Positions 25,861 to 33,749 of a DNA stretch of 64,000 nucleotides are shown in pieces (within the stretch, counting starts at the first letter, position 1; each line of letters opens with the position of its first letter). The position numbers and the translations under genes are program-made. The notes below the pieces were generated by a model that was not told the origin of the DNA, did no database searches, and saw only the letters and a program-made list of their open reading frames with translations. Origin of the DNA: Steroidobacteraceae bacterium. GTDB lineage: Bacteria; Pseudomonadota; Gammaproteobacteria; Steroidobacterales; Steroidobacteraceae. Location of the stretch: the NCBI GenBank assembly GCA_019187185.1, contig JABAQU010000004.1, forward strand, positions 62,001 through 126,000. The letters are read 5' to 3'.

Positions 25861-26109
25861 ATGGATATCGGAGTCGAAGTGAGTCTCTATCCGCTCACGG
25901 CGGATTTCATCCCGCCGATCGCGGATTTCATCGCCCGTGTCAACCGGCACGCCGGTCTCAAGGTCGTCACGAACAGCCTGAGCACGCAGATTTTCGGTCC
26001 CTACGAGGCGGTGATGCGCGTGTTGCAGGCGGAGATTCGTCCGACGTTCGAGTCGGGCGCGAAGGCCGTCTTCGTGATGAAGGTGATCGGGCCGTATGCG
26101 GGTGGGTAG
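25861..26109 (+). CDS. Stand-alone thiamine-binding protein (YqgV/MTH1187-like)
   Basis: 82 aa, behind a GGAGGG site. VEVSLYPLTADFIPPIADFIARVN, VVTNSLSTQIFGPYEAVMRVLQ and AVFVMKVIGPY are the typical sequence of the thiamine-binding/YkoF-related ferredoxin-like fold. In Bacillus YkoF two such domains bind thiamine for an ECF-type importer. Here it is a single domain with no signal peptide or anchor, so it is cytoplasmic and probably oligomeric. It sits between the receptor and the PnuT gene (6 bp gap), so it may buffer incoming thiamine or hand it to the kinase; this role is inferred. Confidence 0.88.
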   Translation: MDIGVEVSLYPLTADFIPPIADFIARVNRHAGLKVVTNSLSTQIFGPYEAVMRVLQAEIRPTFESGAKAVFVMKVIGPYAGG

Positions 26110-26115
26110 GCACGC

Positions 26116-26727
26116 TTGACACCGTTCGTCGAGCAGCTGCTCGTCGACCTGCGCGCGACCTCGCCGCTCGAGGGCGCGACGGTGGCGCTCGGGCTCGTCT
26201 ACGTCGTGCTCGCGGTGCGGCGCAGCCGCTGGTGCTGGGTGTACGGCGGGCTGTCCTCGGCCGGCCTCGCCTGGCTCGCGGCACAGGCCGCACTGCCCAT
26301 GCAGGCGGCGCTGCAGGCGTTCTATGTCGCGATGGCGGTGTATGGTTTCGTGCGCTGGAGCGCCGAGCGCGACGCGGGCGGACACGTTGTCGTCGGCTGG
26401 TGGCCGGCGCGGCGGCACGTCGTCGCATGGATCGCCATCGCGGGGCTGACGCTGATCAGTGCGCAGGCGCTCGCGCGCCATACGCATGCGGCGCGACCGC
26501 TGCTCGATGCCGCCTGCACCTGGGGGAGCCTCTACGCCACGTGGCTCGCCGCGCGCGCGCGCATCGAGAACTGGGTCTACTGGATCGCCATCGATGCGGC
26601 GCTCGGCGTGCTGTTCGCCTCGCAGGCGCTCGCGCTCGTGGCGCTGCTGTACTTCGTTTATCTCGGCATTGCAGGCGTCGGGTTCGCGAGCTGGTGGCGG
26701 CGCCTGCCGCAGCCGGGCGCGACATGA
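26116..26727 (+). CDS. pnuT: PnuT-type thiamine transporter (PnuC family)
   Basis: 203 aa from a TTG start, 6 bp after the previous stop. Seven membrane helices are expected: GATVALGLVYVVLAVR, WVYGGLSSAGLAWLAAQ, AFYVAMAVYGFVRW, VVAWIAIAGLTLIS, ALVALLYFVYLGIAGVGFASW and others. PnuC-family markers are YGFVRW after the third helix and NWVYWIAIDAALGVLF near residue 155, the W-x3-D substrate site. Members facilitate uptake of nicotinamide riboside, riboflavin or thiamine, trapped by later phosphorylation; the riboswitch and following kinase argue for thiamine. Confidence 0.9.
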   Translation: MTPFVEQLLVDLRATSPLEGATVALGLVYVVLAVRRSRWCWVYGGLSSAGLAWLAAQAALPMQAALQAFYVAMAVYGFVRWSAERDAGGHVVVGWWPARRHVVAWIAIAGLTLISAQALARHTHAARPLLDAACTWGSLYATWLAARARIENWVYWIAIDAALGVLFASQALALVALLYFVYLGIAGVGFASWWRRLPQPGAT

Positions 26728-27608
26728 TCGCCGGACCGGGGCGCGACGCGCTGGTGCACGTGCCCGGTGCGCTCGTGCGCGGCCGCATCGATGCGCACCT
26801 CGACACACGGCCGCTGCACGGCGGGCTCACCAACCGCAGCTTTGTCGTCACGACGACGGCGGGGCGCTACGTCGTGCGCCTCGGGACCGCGTTCGACACA
26901 CTGCTCGCGATCGACCGCTCGGCCGAAACCGCGGCGCAGCGGCTCGCGGCGGCGGCCGGAATCGCGCCGGCGATCGAATATGCCGATGCGGCGAGCGGGC
27001 TCCTGATCACCCACTATGTCGAGGGGCGCGGCTGGACACCGGCCGACTTCGCTGCGGCTGCCCAGATCGACCGGCTCGGCGAACGGCTGCGACAGCTGCA
27101 CGCGCTCGAGACCGAAGCAGCCGGCGGCCTCGTCGATCTCGATCCCGTCGCCCGTGCACGCGAGTATGTCGCGCAGATCGTGGCGGCGGCGCCGGACGAG
27201 CGCGCGGCGCTCGAGCGCCTGCTGGTGGAGGCGGAGAGGCACCGGGACGAATCCGGTGGCGGGACACGGGCGCCCTGCCTCGTGCACAGCGACCTGCATG
27301 GTTCGAATCTCGTCGATGGCCGGGCGCTGTGGCTGATCGACTGGGAATACGCCGCACTCGCCGACCCGTTGCACGACGTCGCATCCGTCCTCGCGTACCA
27401 TCCGCAGGCCGCGCCATTCGCGCCGCGGCTGCTCGCGGCCCTCGGGCTCGCGGCCGAGCCCCGTGCGCTGGCGGCCGCGCTGTGGCTCTTTCAGCTCCTC
27501 GTCCATCTCTGGTACCGCGCGCGCCGCGTGGCGGTCGAGCCGTCGGCGGCCGACCTTGCCGCGGAGCAAGGCGCCGCACGCGCCCTCGTGCATAATAGAA
27601 ATCTTTGA
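26724..27608 (+). CDS. Aminoglycoside/choline-kinase-fold phosphotransferase, probable thiamine kinase
   Basis: 294 aa. The ATG overlaps the pnuT stop (ATGA), so the two are translated together. Kinase motifs are GGLTNRSFVV (nucleotide loop), YVVRLG (lysine replaced by arginine at the usual ATP site), LVHSDLHGSNLVDG (catalytic HxDxxxxN, about residue 192) and LIDWEYAALADP (metal-binding D). This fold includes choline kinase and ThiK thiamine kinase. Facilitated diffusion through PnuT needs a kinase to trap the vitamin, which supports thiamine to thiamine phosphate as the reaction. No thiD-like or thiE-like gene is present here. Confidence 0.85.
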   Translation: MIAGPGRDALVHVPGALVRGRIDAHLDTRPLHGGLTNRSFVVTTTAGRYVVRLGTAFDTLLAIDRSAETAAQRLAAAAGIAPAIEYADAASGLLITHYVEGRGWTPADFAAAAQIDRLGERLRQLHALETEAAGGLVDLDPVARAREYVAQIVAAAPDERAALERLLVEAERHRDESGGGTRAPCLVHSDLHGSNLVDGRALWLIDWEYAALADPLHDVASVLAYHPQAAPFAPRLLAALGLAAEPRALAAALWLFQLLVHLWYRARRVAVEPSAADLAAEQGAARALVHNRNL

Positions 27609-27623
27609 CCGAGGGGAGTGTGG

Positions 27624-27938
27624 ATGGCAGTGTTGAAGGTCGTCGACCGTGACGGGATCGAGCACGAGGTCGAGGCGCAGCCGGGGCTCAAGGTGATGGA
27701 AGTCCTGCGTGAACTCGAGTATGGCGTCGCGGCCATCTGCGGCGGCATGTGCTCGTGCGCCACCTGCCACGTCTACGTGGACCCCGAGTGGGCCGGCAAG
27801 CTGCCGGCGCCGATGTCGGACGAGAAGGACCTGCTGTCCGAACTCACCCATTTCGAGGGGCGTTCGCGCCTCTCGTGCCAGATGGACTTCACACCTGCGC
27901 TGGACGGCCTCAAGGTCACCATCGCACCCGACGAATGA
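27624..27938 (+). CDS. [2Fe-2S] ferredoxin, adrenodoxin type
   Basis: 104 aa, ATG after GAGGGGA. The four cluster cysteines lie in AICGGMCSCATCHVYV (C-x5-C-x2-C pattern, about residues 39-48) and RLSCQMD (about 87). The length and HVYVDP sequence fit vertebrate-type/adrenodoxin-like ferredoxins that serve cytochrome P450s or Rieske oxygenases. It is 15 bp after the phosphotransferase but functionally unrelated to thiamine as far as can be seen; it may be read through from that operon. No P450 is in the window. Confidence 0.93.
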   Translation: MAVLKVVDRDGIEHEVEAQPGLKVMEVLRELEYGVAAICGGMCSCATCHVYVDPEWAGKLPAPMSDEKDLLSELTHFEGRSRLSCQMDFTPALDGLKVTIAPDE

Positions 27939-27945
27939 GGATGCC

Positions 27946-28725
27946 ATGACCGAAACCGTGCTCGTCGAAGTCAGCGACCATGTCGCTGTCGTCACTCTCA
28001 ACCGGCCCGATACCGCCAACACGCTCGATCTCGCAATGGGACGCGACCTCCTGGCGGCGGCACTGCGCTGCGAGGCCGATCCGGCCGTGCGCGCGGTCGT
28101 GTTGACGGGCGCCGGCAAGGCGTTCTGCTTCGGCGGCGACCTGCGCGGCATGATCGCGGGCGGGATGCCGGCCGAGCCGTACCTGAAGGAACTGACGACC
28201 CACCTGCATGCCGCGGTCGCACGCTTCATGCGCATGGACGCACCCGTCGTGGTGGCGGTGAACGGCACCGCGGCCGGCGCGGGAGTCGGGCTCGTCGCGA
28301 TGGCCGACCTCGCGATCCTCGCGGAGGGCGCGAAGATCTCGCTGGCCTATACAGGTGTCGGCCTCACGCCGGACGGCGGCACTTCGTTCCTGCTGCCGCG
28401 CACGGTCGGCGCAAAGCGCGCGATGGAACTGATCCTGACCAATCGTGCACTGAGCGCGGCCGAAGCGCTCGACTGGGGCCTCGTGAACCAGGTCGTGCCC
28501 GATGCGGAAGTGTTCACAAGGGCGCGCGAGCTTGCGCGCAAGCTCGCAGCCGGGCCGCGCGGCGCCTTCGGCAAGGCGAAGCGGCTGCATGCGGCGGCGC
28601 TCGGCGCGCTCGAGACGCAGATGAGCCTCGAGAGCGAGTCGATTGCCGCACAGGCCGCGGGTGCGGAGGGGCGCGAAGGCATCTCGGCGTTCCTCGAGAA
28701 GCGCAAACCCCAGTTTCCGAAGTAG
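27946..28725 (+). CDS. Enoyl-CoA hydratase/isomerase (PaaG-like)
   Basis: 259 aa crotonase-fold protein. Oxyanion-hole regions are GAGKAFCFGGDLRGM (about residues 56-68) and NGTAAGAGVGLVAMADL (about 106). After the second one, SLAYTGVGLTPDGGTSFLLPR has the D of the isomerase-type PaaG sequence in place of the hydratase glutamate. It acts on an enoyl-CoA ester; the exact substrate is unknown. It starts 7 bp after the ferredoxin gene, so the two are one operon. Confidence 0.9.
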   Translation: MTETVLVEVSDHVAVVTLNRPDTANTLDLAMGRDLLAAALRCEADPAVRAVVLTGAGKAFCFGGDLRGMIAGGMPAEPYLKELTTHLHAAVARFMRMDAPVVVAVNGTAAGAGVGLVAMADLAILAEGAKISLAYTGVGLTPDGGTSFLLPRTVGAKRAMELILTNRALSAAEALDWGLVNQVVPDAEVFTRARELARKLAAGPRGAFGKAKRLHAAALGALETQMSLESESIAAQAAGAEGREGISAFLEKRKPQFPK

Positions 28726-28762
28726 GTTGTTGTTGCGGGCGCGCCGCCGGCGTGTGTAACCG

Positions 28763-29209
28763 ATGAAGATCGCCTATCTGCTGGTCCTGCTGCTCGGTGG
28801 GGGCATCGCGCTCGCCCGCATCTGGATGAGCATCAAGAAAGCCCGCGACCGGCCCGCCCACAGCTGGGATGCGAAGCTGATCGAAAAGCTGCGGGCGGAG
28901 GGCTCGGATCCCTTCCAGCCGCACGACGTCGTGTTCTTCTTCGGCCTGCCGAGCGAAGAGGCGGCGCGGCGGGTCGTGGAGCGGCTCGTGCGCGACGGCT
29001 ACGAGGCCGAGTACAAGCACGTGCCGGACCAGTCGGAGCTGTGCTACGCGGTCCATGCACAGCGCTCCATCCGCCTCTCGGTGTCCGACATGCAGGCGAC
29101 GAGCCGCAGGTTCAACGCGATGGCGGACGAGTTCCACGGCCGCTACGACGGTTGGGCCGCGGCCCACAACAAGCGCCCGGGGCCGCAGGAGCCGGCGAGC
29201 CGCGAGTAG
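28763..29209 (+). CDS. Membrane-anchored RraB-domain protein
   Basis: 148 aa. Residues 2-20 (IAYLLVLLLGGGIALARIW) form a membrane anchor. The rest, DPFQPHDVVFFFGLPSEEAA, VRDGYEAEYKHVPDQSELCY and ISDM-like SVSDMQATSRRFNAMADEFHGRYDGW (given here in part), matches the RraB (regulator of RNase E) fold. Enteric RraB is soluble and inhibits RNase E; the anchor here is different and would place the domain at the membrane where RNase E sits. The function is inferred. Confidence 0.75.
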   Translation: MKIAYLLVLLLGGGIALARIWMSIKKARDRPAHSWDAKLIEKLRAEGSDPFQPHDVVFFFGLPSEEAARRVVERLVRDGYEAEYKHVPDQSELCYAVHAQRSIRLSVSDMQATSRRFNAMADEFHGRYDGWAAAHNKRPGPQEPASRE

Positions 29210-29234
29210 CGGCGGCGGCTTGCGCCGCCGCCGC
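29209..29234. terminator. GC-rich hairpin between convergent genes
   Basis: A perfect 11-bp stem (GCGGCGGCGGC / GCCGCCGCCGC) with a TTGC loop, beginning at the last base of the RraB-like stop codon and ending 15 bp before the stop of the TonB receptor. Its place suggests a bidirectional terminator. There is no T-run on either side, so termination would need Rho or be weak. Confidence 0.5.
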
Positions 29235-29249
29235 CACCGCTTCCCCCCG

Positions 29250-31883
29250 TCAAAACGTGTAGACGGCCTTGAAGTTCCAGAACCGGCCGCGCGGGTTGTG
29301 CACGTTCTGCACGTACCCGTAGAGGTCGGCGTCGCCGTCGCCGATCGCGAACGGCGGCTTTTCGTCGAGTGCGTTGTCGACGCCGAGCACCAGCTTCAGG
29401 TGATCGAACGCGGTGTAGCGCGCCTGCAGGTTCAGTGTCGTGAACGAGCCCACGTCGCGCGTCTTCACGGTGTCGTAGTCGAGGACGCCGTCGAAGTCGG
29501 CGTCCGGCGCGTCCTGGAAGGGTCCGATGTAGTTGAGCGCCGCGTAGACGCCCCAGCGCTCGTTGCTCCAGTCGCCCGACAGCGTCGCGCGATCCTCCGG
29601 GTACTCGTATTCCCCCTCGAGCGGCCGCGTCACGAACGCCGTGCCGGCGAGATTCAGCTCGACCTTCTCGAACTTCAGGAGGTGCGTGTAGATGAGTCCC
29701 GTGGAAAGCGTGCCACCGGCGAGGTCGAAGCGGAACGAACCGCTGAAGTCGAGCCCGCTCGCCGTCTGTTCGCCGATGTTCTGGAAGCCGCTGTTGATCG
29801 ACTGCAGCGTGCCGAGCGTCTGGCCCGGCAGCGGCGCGCTGCGCACGCACACCGTGCTCGACTGCGTGCCGCAATACGTCTGGTAGATGAAGCCGAACGG
29901 CGCCTCCTCGATCTTGTGCTTCTGCTTGATATCCCAGTAGTCGAGCGAGAGCTCGGCCGACGGGGTCGGTTTCCACGCGACGCCGATGTTGTACGACTCT
30001 GATTCCTCGGCATCGAGATCCGGATTGCCGGAGAAGATGATGTTGTAATCGAGCGGAATGCAGGCGCCCGGCACTCCGGCTGCACAGCCGTACGTGTCGA
30101 CGAAGAACTGCGATTCCTGCGACGGCCCGAGGCCGATCTGCGCGAGCGAGGGCGCGCGGAAGCCCGTGCCCCAGGACGCGCGGAAGGCGAGCGAGTCGAT
30201 CGGGGCCCAGCGCACGGCGATCTTCGGGTTGGTCGTGTCGCCGAAGTCGCTGTAGTCGTCGAAGCGGCCGGCGAGCGACAGTTCGAGTCCCGTGTAGAGC
30301 GGCACCGCGAGTTCGACGTACGCGGCCCAGCTGTCACGCGACCCTGCAGCGCTCACCGCCTCGGTGCCGAAAATGAGGCCGCGCTGGAACTGGTCGTCCG
30401 GCACGTCGCTGATGCTTTCGTCGCGGTACTCGATGCCGGCGGCCATGCGGACCTTGCCGGCCGGCATGTCGAACAGTTCGCCGGTGAGCTGGCCGTCGTA
30501 CATCGTCAGCTCGGACTTGCCGCGGCGGACGAGATTGGTCGTGATCGCATCGATCACCGACGCAGGATTCTGCACCCCGCCGAACGGATTGTATCGGCCC
30601 GCATTGATTTCCTGCTGCAGGAAGTCCGTGCGCACCCAGCCCATGGACTTGTCGCCCGACTGCTCGGACTTGCTGCGGGCGCGCTGCGCGGACACTTCCC
30701 AGTCCCAGCCCGCGCCGAACTTGCCACGCAGGCCCGCGACGGCCCGCAGATTGTCGGTCTCGATGTCCCACTGGCGGGGACCCGCATCGACTGTCCGGTA
30801 GCGTCCGAGGAGGATCGTCGTCGCACCCGGGAACGGGTTGTTCGGATGCGTGACCGGCACGGAGAGATTGGCCGATTCGTCGAGGGGCGTCGGCGCGCCC
30901 TGCGCGAACGAGTTGTTGTGCTGCACGCCGATTTCCGTGAAGAACTCGACGCCGCCGCCGAGTGCCTGGTGGCCGAGCAGCATGAGGCCCGTGCGTTCAG
31001 CCTTCGGGATCAGGAGGTTCCACGGACCGTAGTCGTAGAGACACGTCTGGCCCGCCGTGCTGGCCGGTGGGCAGGCCGGGTCGATGGTCGTCACGCCGTC
31101 GACGACGAAGCGTCCGGGATAGCCGCGCGACGAACGGAAGTCCTGGCCGCCGCGGGCGGTCTGGTCGGCGGTGCCGAGCGAACCGCGGTCCTTGTTGTAG
31201 AGGGTCGTGTTCTTGAAGTAATCGAAGATCAGCGTGAGGTTCGAGTCGTCGTCTCCGATGCCCCAGATCGCCGAGGCGGTCGACTCGTCATAGGGGCCGC
31301 TCGTGACGCTGCCGTAGCCGCCCGAGACCTCGAGGCCCTGGTAGTCCTTGCGCAGGATGATGTTGATCACGCCTGCGACCGCATCGGAGCCGTAGATCGC
31401 CGAGGCGCCGTCCTTCAGCACCTCGATGCGCTCGATCGCCGCCACGGGGATCGAGTTGATGTCGACGAAGTTCGTCGTGATGTTCTCGGCGAACGAACTG
31501 ATCCCGACACGCCGGCCGTTCACCAGCACGAGCGTCGCGTCGGCGCCGAGGCCGCGCAGGCTGATCGAGGCCGCGCCGTTCGCGGTCGAGTCCTGGTTGT
31601 TGCCGCGGGTCGAGAAGGCGCCGGCGCCGTTCGCGGGCAGCTTTTCCATCAATTGCTGCAGGTTGCTGTAACCGGAGTTCTCGATGTCCTCGCGGCTCAC
31701 CGTAGTGACGGGCGAGGGGTTCTCGAAATCCGAACCGCGTGCGATGCGCGAACCGGTGACGACGACTTCTTCTTCGCCGCCGCCCTGTGCGTAGCCCGCG
31801 GTGGCTGTCGCAACCGCCACGAGCGCCATGAGGCCGCCGCGCGCGATCGCCCGCGCGCGAGCGCGTGAGTAGTTGGTACTCAT
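29250..31883 (-). CDS. TonB-dependent receptor, large 'VVVTGSRI' type
   Basis: 877 aa from the ATG at 31883, which has GGGGAG at suitable distance; an ATG three codons earlier is too close to it. Signal peptide GGLMALVAVATATAGYAQ, then EEEVVVTGSRIARG and SPVTTVSREDIENSGYSNLQQLMEKLP. The plug follows with ISLRGLGADATLVLVNGRRVG and IERIEVLKDGASAIYGSDAVAGVINI. The barrel ends GRFWNFKAVYTF. Proteins of this type import large or varied ligands such as peptides, plant polymers or steroids; nothing nearby tells which. Transcribed downstream of gpmA with a 213-bp gap, so it likely has its own promoter. Confidence 0.93.
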   Translation of the reverse strand: MSTNYSRARARAIARGGLMALVAVATATAGYAQGGGEEEVVVTGSRIARGSDFENPSPVTTVSREDIENSGYSNLQQLMEKLPANGAGAFSTRGNNQDSTANGAASISLRGLGADATLVLVNGRRVGISSFAENITTNFVDINSIPVAAIERIEVLKDGASAIYGSDAVAGVINIILRKDYQGLEVSGGYGSVTSGPYDESTASAIWGIGDDDSNLTLIFDYFKNTTLYNKDRGSLGTADQTARGGQDFRSSRGYPGRFVVDGVTTIDPACPPASTAGQTCLYDYGPWNLLIPKAERTGLMLLGHQALGGGVEFFTEIGVQHNNSFAQGAPTPLDESANLSVPVTHPNNPFPGATTILLGRYRTVDAGPRQWDIETDNLRAVAGLRGKFGAGWDWEVSAQRARSKSEQSGDKSMGWVRTDFLQQEINAGRYNPFGGVQNPASVIDAITTNLVRRGKSELTMYDGQLTGELFDMPAGKVRMAAGIEYRDESISDVPDDQFQRGLIFGTEAVSAAGSRDSWAAYVELAVPLYTGLELSLAGRFDDYSDFGDTTNPKIAVRWAPIDSLAFRASWGTGFRAPSLAQIGLGPSQESQFFVDTYGCAAGVPGACIPLDYNIIFSGNPDLDAEESESYNIGVAWKPTPSAELSLDYWDIKQKHKIEEAPFGFIYQTYCGTQSSTVCVRSAPLPGQTLGTLQSINSGFQNIGEQTASGLDFSGSFRFDLAGGTLSTGLIYTHLLKFEKVELNLAGTAFVTRPLEGEYEYPEDRATLSGDWSNERWGVYAALNYIGPFQDAPDADFDGVLDYDTVKTRDVGSFTTLNLQARYTAFDHLKLVLGVDNALDEKPPFAIGDGDADLYGYVQNVHNPRGRFWNFKAVYTF

Positions 31884-31910
31884 CCTTGACATGCTCCCCT
31901 GTATGTTATG

Positions 31911-31929
31911 TGCCCCACTTGTGGGGGCA
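31911..31929. promoter_or_regulatory. Short hairpin in the leader of the TonB receptor gene
   Basis: TGCCCCAC-TT-GTGGGGGCA forms an eight-pair stem with one bulged G, 28 bp upstream of the receptor ATG. It could be an operator half-site pair, a leader hairpin or the gpmA terminator; the receptor's ribosome-binding site lies just beyond it. Confidence 0.3.
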
Positions 31930-32096
31930 TCGCAACATCTTCTGCTTACTTATTGTGGCTGTCAAAGGGCAGTGAGTAGCGCCTTTGAGGGGCAATGGGC
32001 CCGGACTCGGCCCCGAGTTTGTGGCGAAAATACGTCAGTCCTGGCGCGAGCAGGCACCGCACACGGGTCCGGTGCATTCCGCCGCGATCCCGACGC

Positions 32097-32849
32097 TCAC
32101 CTCGTCGCCGATGCCTGGCGCTTGACGGCCTCGGCCGCGGCAGCGATCGCGGCGGCGTCGCCGAGGTAGCGGCTCGATGTCGGGCGCAGGGCGTCGTCGA
32201 GTTCGTACACGCGCGGCACACCGGTCGGGATATTGAGTTCGACGATGTCCGCCTCCGACACGTTCTCGAGCATCTTGACCATGGCGCGGAGGCTGTTGCC
32301 ATGCGCGACGACGGCGACGCTCCGCCCCGAGCGCAGCGCCGGTGCGATGCGCTCGTTCCAGTACGGCAGCACGCGCGCGAGTGTGTCTTTCAGCGATTCG
32401 GTCGCAGGCAGCAGGGCAGGGTCGACTTCCGCGTAGCGCGGATCGAAGCGCGGGTGGCGCTTGTCGTCGGGCGCGAGCGGCGGCGGGGGGATGTCGTAAC
32501 TGCGGCGCCAGATCTTCACTTGCGCCTCGCCGTGGCGCTCGACGGTCTGCGCCTTGTCGAGCCCCTGCAGCGCGCCATAGTGCCGCTCGTTCAGCCGCCA
32601 GCTGCGCTCGACGGGGATCCACATGCGATCCGTCTCGTCGAGCACGCACCACAGCGTGCGTATCGCGCGCTTCAGCACCGAGGTGAACGCGAGGTCGATC
32701 TCGATGCCCGCGCGCCGGATCTCGATGCCGGCCTGCTTCGCCTCCGCACGGCCCTGTTCGGTGAGATCCACGTCGGTCCAGCCGGTGAACAGGTTCTCGA
32801 GGTTCCAGGTGCTCTGGCCATGACGAATGAGGACGAGATTACCGGGCAT
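32097..32849 (-). CDS. gpmA: 2,3-bisphosphoglycerate-dependent phosphoglycerate mutase
   Basis: 250 aa. [12 protein letters not shown] near the N-terminus carries the phospho-accepting histidine. [16 protein letters not shown] and [18 protein letters not shown] carry the other catalytic residues. It interconverts 3- and 2-phosphoglycerate in glycolysis and gluconeogenesis. The ATG at 32849 follows a TTGGAG site. The short C-terminal tail is alanine-rich. Confidence 0.96.
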   Translation of the reverse strand: MPGNLVLIRHGQSTWNLENLFTGWTDVDLTEQGRAEAKQAGIEIRRAGIEIDLAFTSVLKRAIRTLWCVLDETDRMWIPVERSWRLNERHYGALQGLDKAQTVERHGEAQVKIWRRSYDIPPPPLAPDDKRHPRFDPRYAEVDPALLPATESLKDTLARVLPYWNERIAPALRSGRSVAVVAHGNSLRAMVKMLENVSEADIVELNIPTGVPRVYELDDALRPTSSRYLGDAAAIAAAAEAVKRQASATR

Positions 32850-32893
32850 GCAGGACTCCAAGGGTCGAACAGATGATCTGGCTGACCGCCATA

Positions 32894-32921
32894 AGCTATC
32901 AGCTATCTGCTGTCAGCTGTG
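32894..32921. repeat. Four imperfect heptamer repeats
   Basis: AGCTATC-AGCTATC-TGCTGTC-AGCTGTG, a low-complexity tandem repeat in the short gap between gpmA and the glycosyltransferase. On the minus strand it supplies the last residue and TGA stop of the glycosyltransferase. Confidence 0.7.
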
Positions 32922-33734
32922 AGCGGTCGGCGGAGAGCCGGCAGCCAGATGCCGGTCGAGGCCCTGCCGACAGCGAACCGTACGGCGGGCGAGGGTATCG
33001 CGCAGGATGGCTTCGTTCGCGGTGCGACGGTCACGCGCGACCGGCGGGTGATGCAGGTGCCACGCGATGCCGCCGAAGACCAGCGTGTGGCGCCTGCGCC
33101 CGAGGTGCACGAGTCGCGCGACGAGTTCCTTGTCCTCCGGGCCCCAGCCCACGAAAGCCTCGTCGAAGCCGTTCACGGCGAGGAGATCGGCGCGCCAGGC
33201 CGCGAGATTGCAGCTCTTGGTCGCGACGACGCCACCCGCGATGCGCAGGCTCGCGCGGGCGAGCGCGGGAACGTGGACGGCGTAGAGCCTGCGCAGGCCG
33301 CGCGTGCGAGGCGGCTCACGGTCCCCCTGCGTGCGCGACAGCGCGAGTGCCGCGCGCGTGGCGTCCTCGTCGAGCGGGATGCGCATGCCCTGCACGAACG
33401 CGCCGGGCCGCGCCGCCGCCGCATGATCCCCGATGAATTCCGCATGCAGCCACATGTCGCCGTCGATGAAGACCACATACTCGCCGCGGCACGCGGCGAT
33501 CGCGAGATTGCGCAGGCGCGCGGCGCGAAAGCCGGCGTGCTCCTGGCGGACATGCGCGACCGGCACGCGGGCCCGCGCGGCGAACGCGTCGACCACACTG
33601 CGTGTCGCGGGGCCGGACCCGTCGTCGGCGACGACGATTTCGTCGGGCGCGCGGCGCTGGGCGGCGACGGTCGCGAGCACCGCGGCGAGCGCATCAGGAC
33701 GCTCGTACGTCGTGACGACCAGCGAGACGCGCAT
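32913..33734 (-). CDS. Family 2 glycosyltransferase
   Basis: 273 aa GT-A fold. SLVVTTYERPDALAAVLATV at the start, IVVADDGSG, then VVFIDGDMWLHAEF with the DxD metal site (about residues 92-94), and a GWGPEDKELVARLVHLG segment typical of chondroitin-polymerase-like GT2 enzymes. It would transfer a sugar from a nucleotide-sugar to a polysaccharide or envelope acceptor. No signal peptide. It lies 15 bp after the glutamate dehydrogenase stop in the same direction, though a functional link is unlikely. The C-terminal ten residues run into a simple heptamer repeat. Confidence 0.88.
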   Translation of the reverse strand: MRVSLVVTTYERPDALAAVLATVAAQRRAPDEIVVADDGSGPATRSVVDAFAARARVPVAHVRQEHAGFRAARLRNLAIAACRGEYVVFIDGDMWLHAEFIGDHAAAARPGAFVQGMRIPLDEDATRAALALSRTQGDREPPRTRGLRRLYAVHVPALARASLRIAGGVVATKSCNLAAWRADLLAVNGFDEAFVGWGPEDKELVARLVHLGRRRHTLVFGGIAWHLHHPPVARDRRTANEAILRDTLARRTVRCRQGLDRHLAAGSPPTAHS

Positions 33735-33749
33735 CAGGACGCGCGCGTG

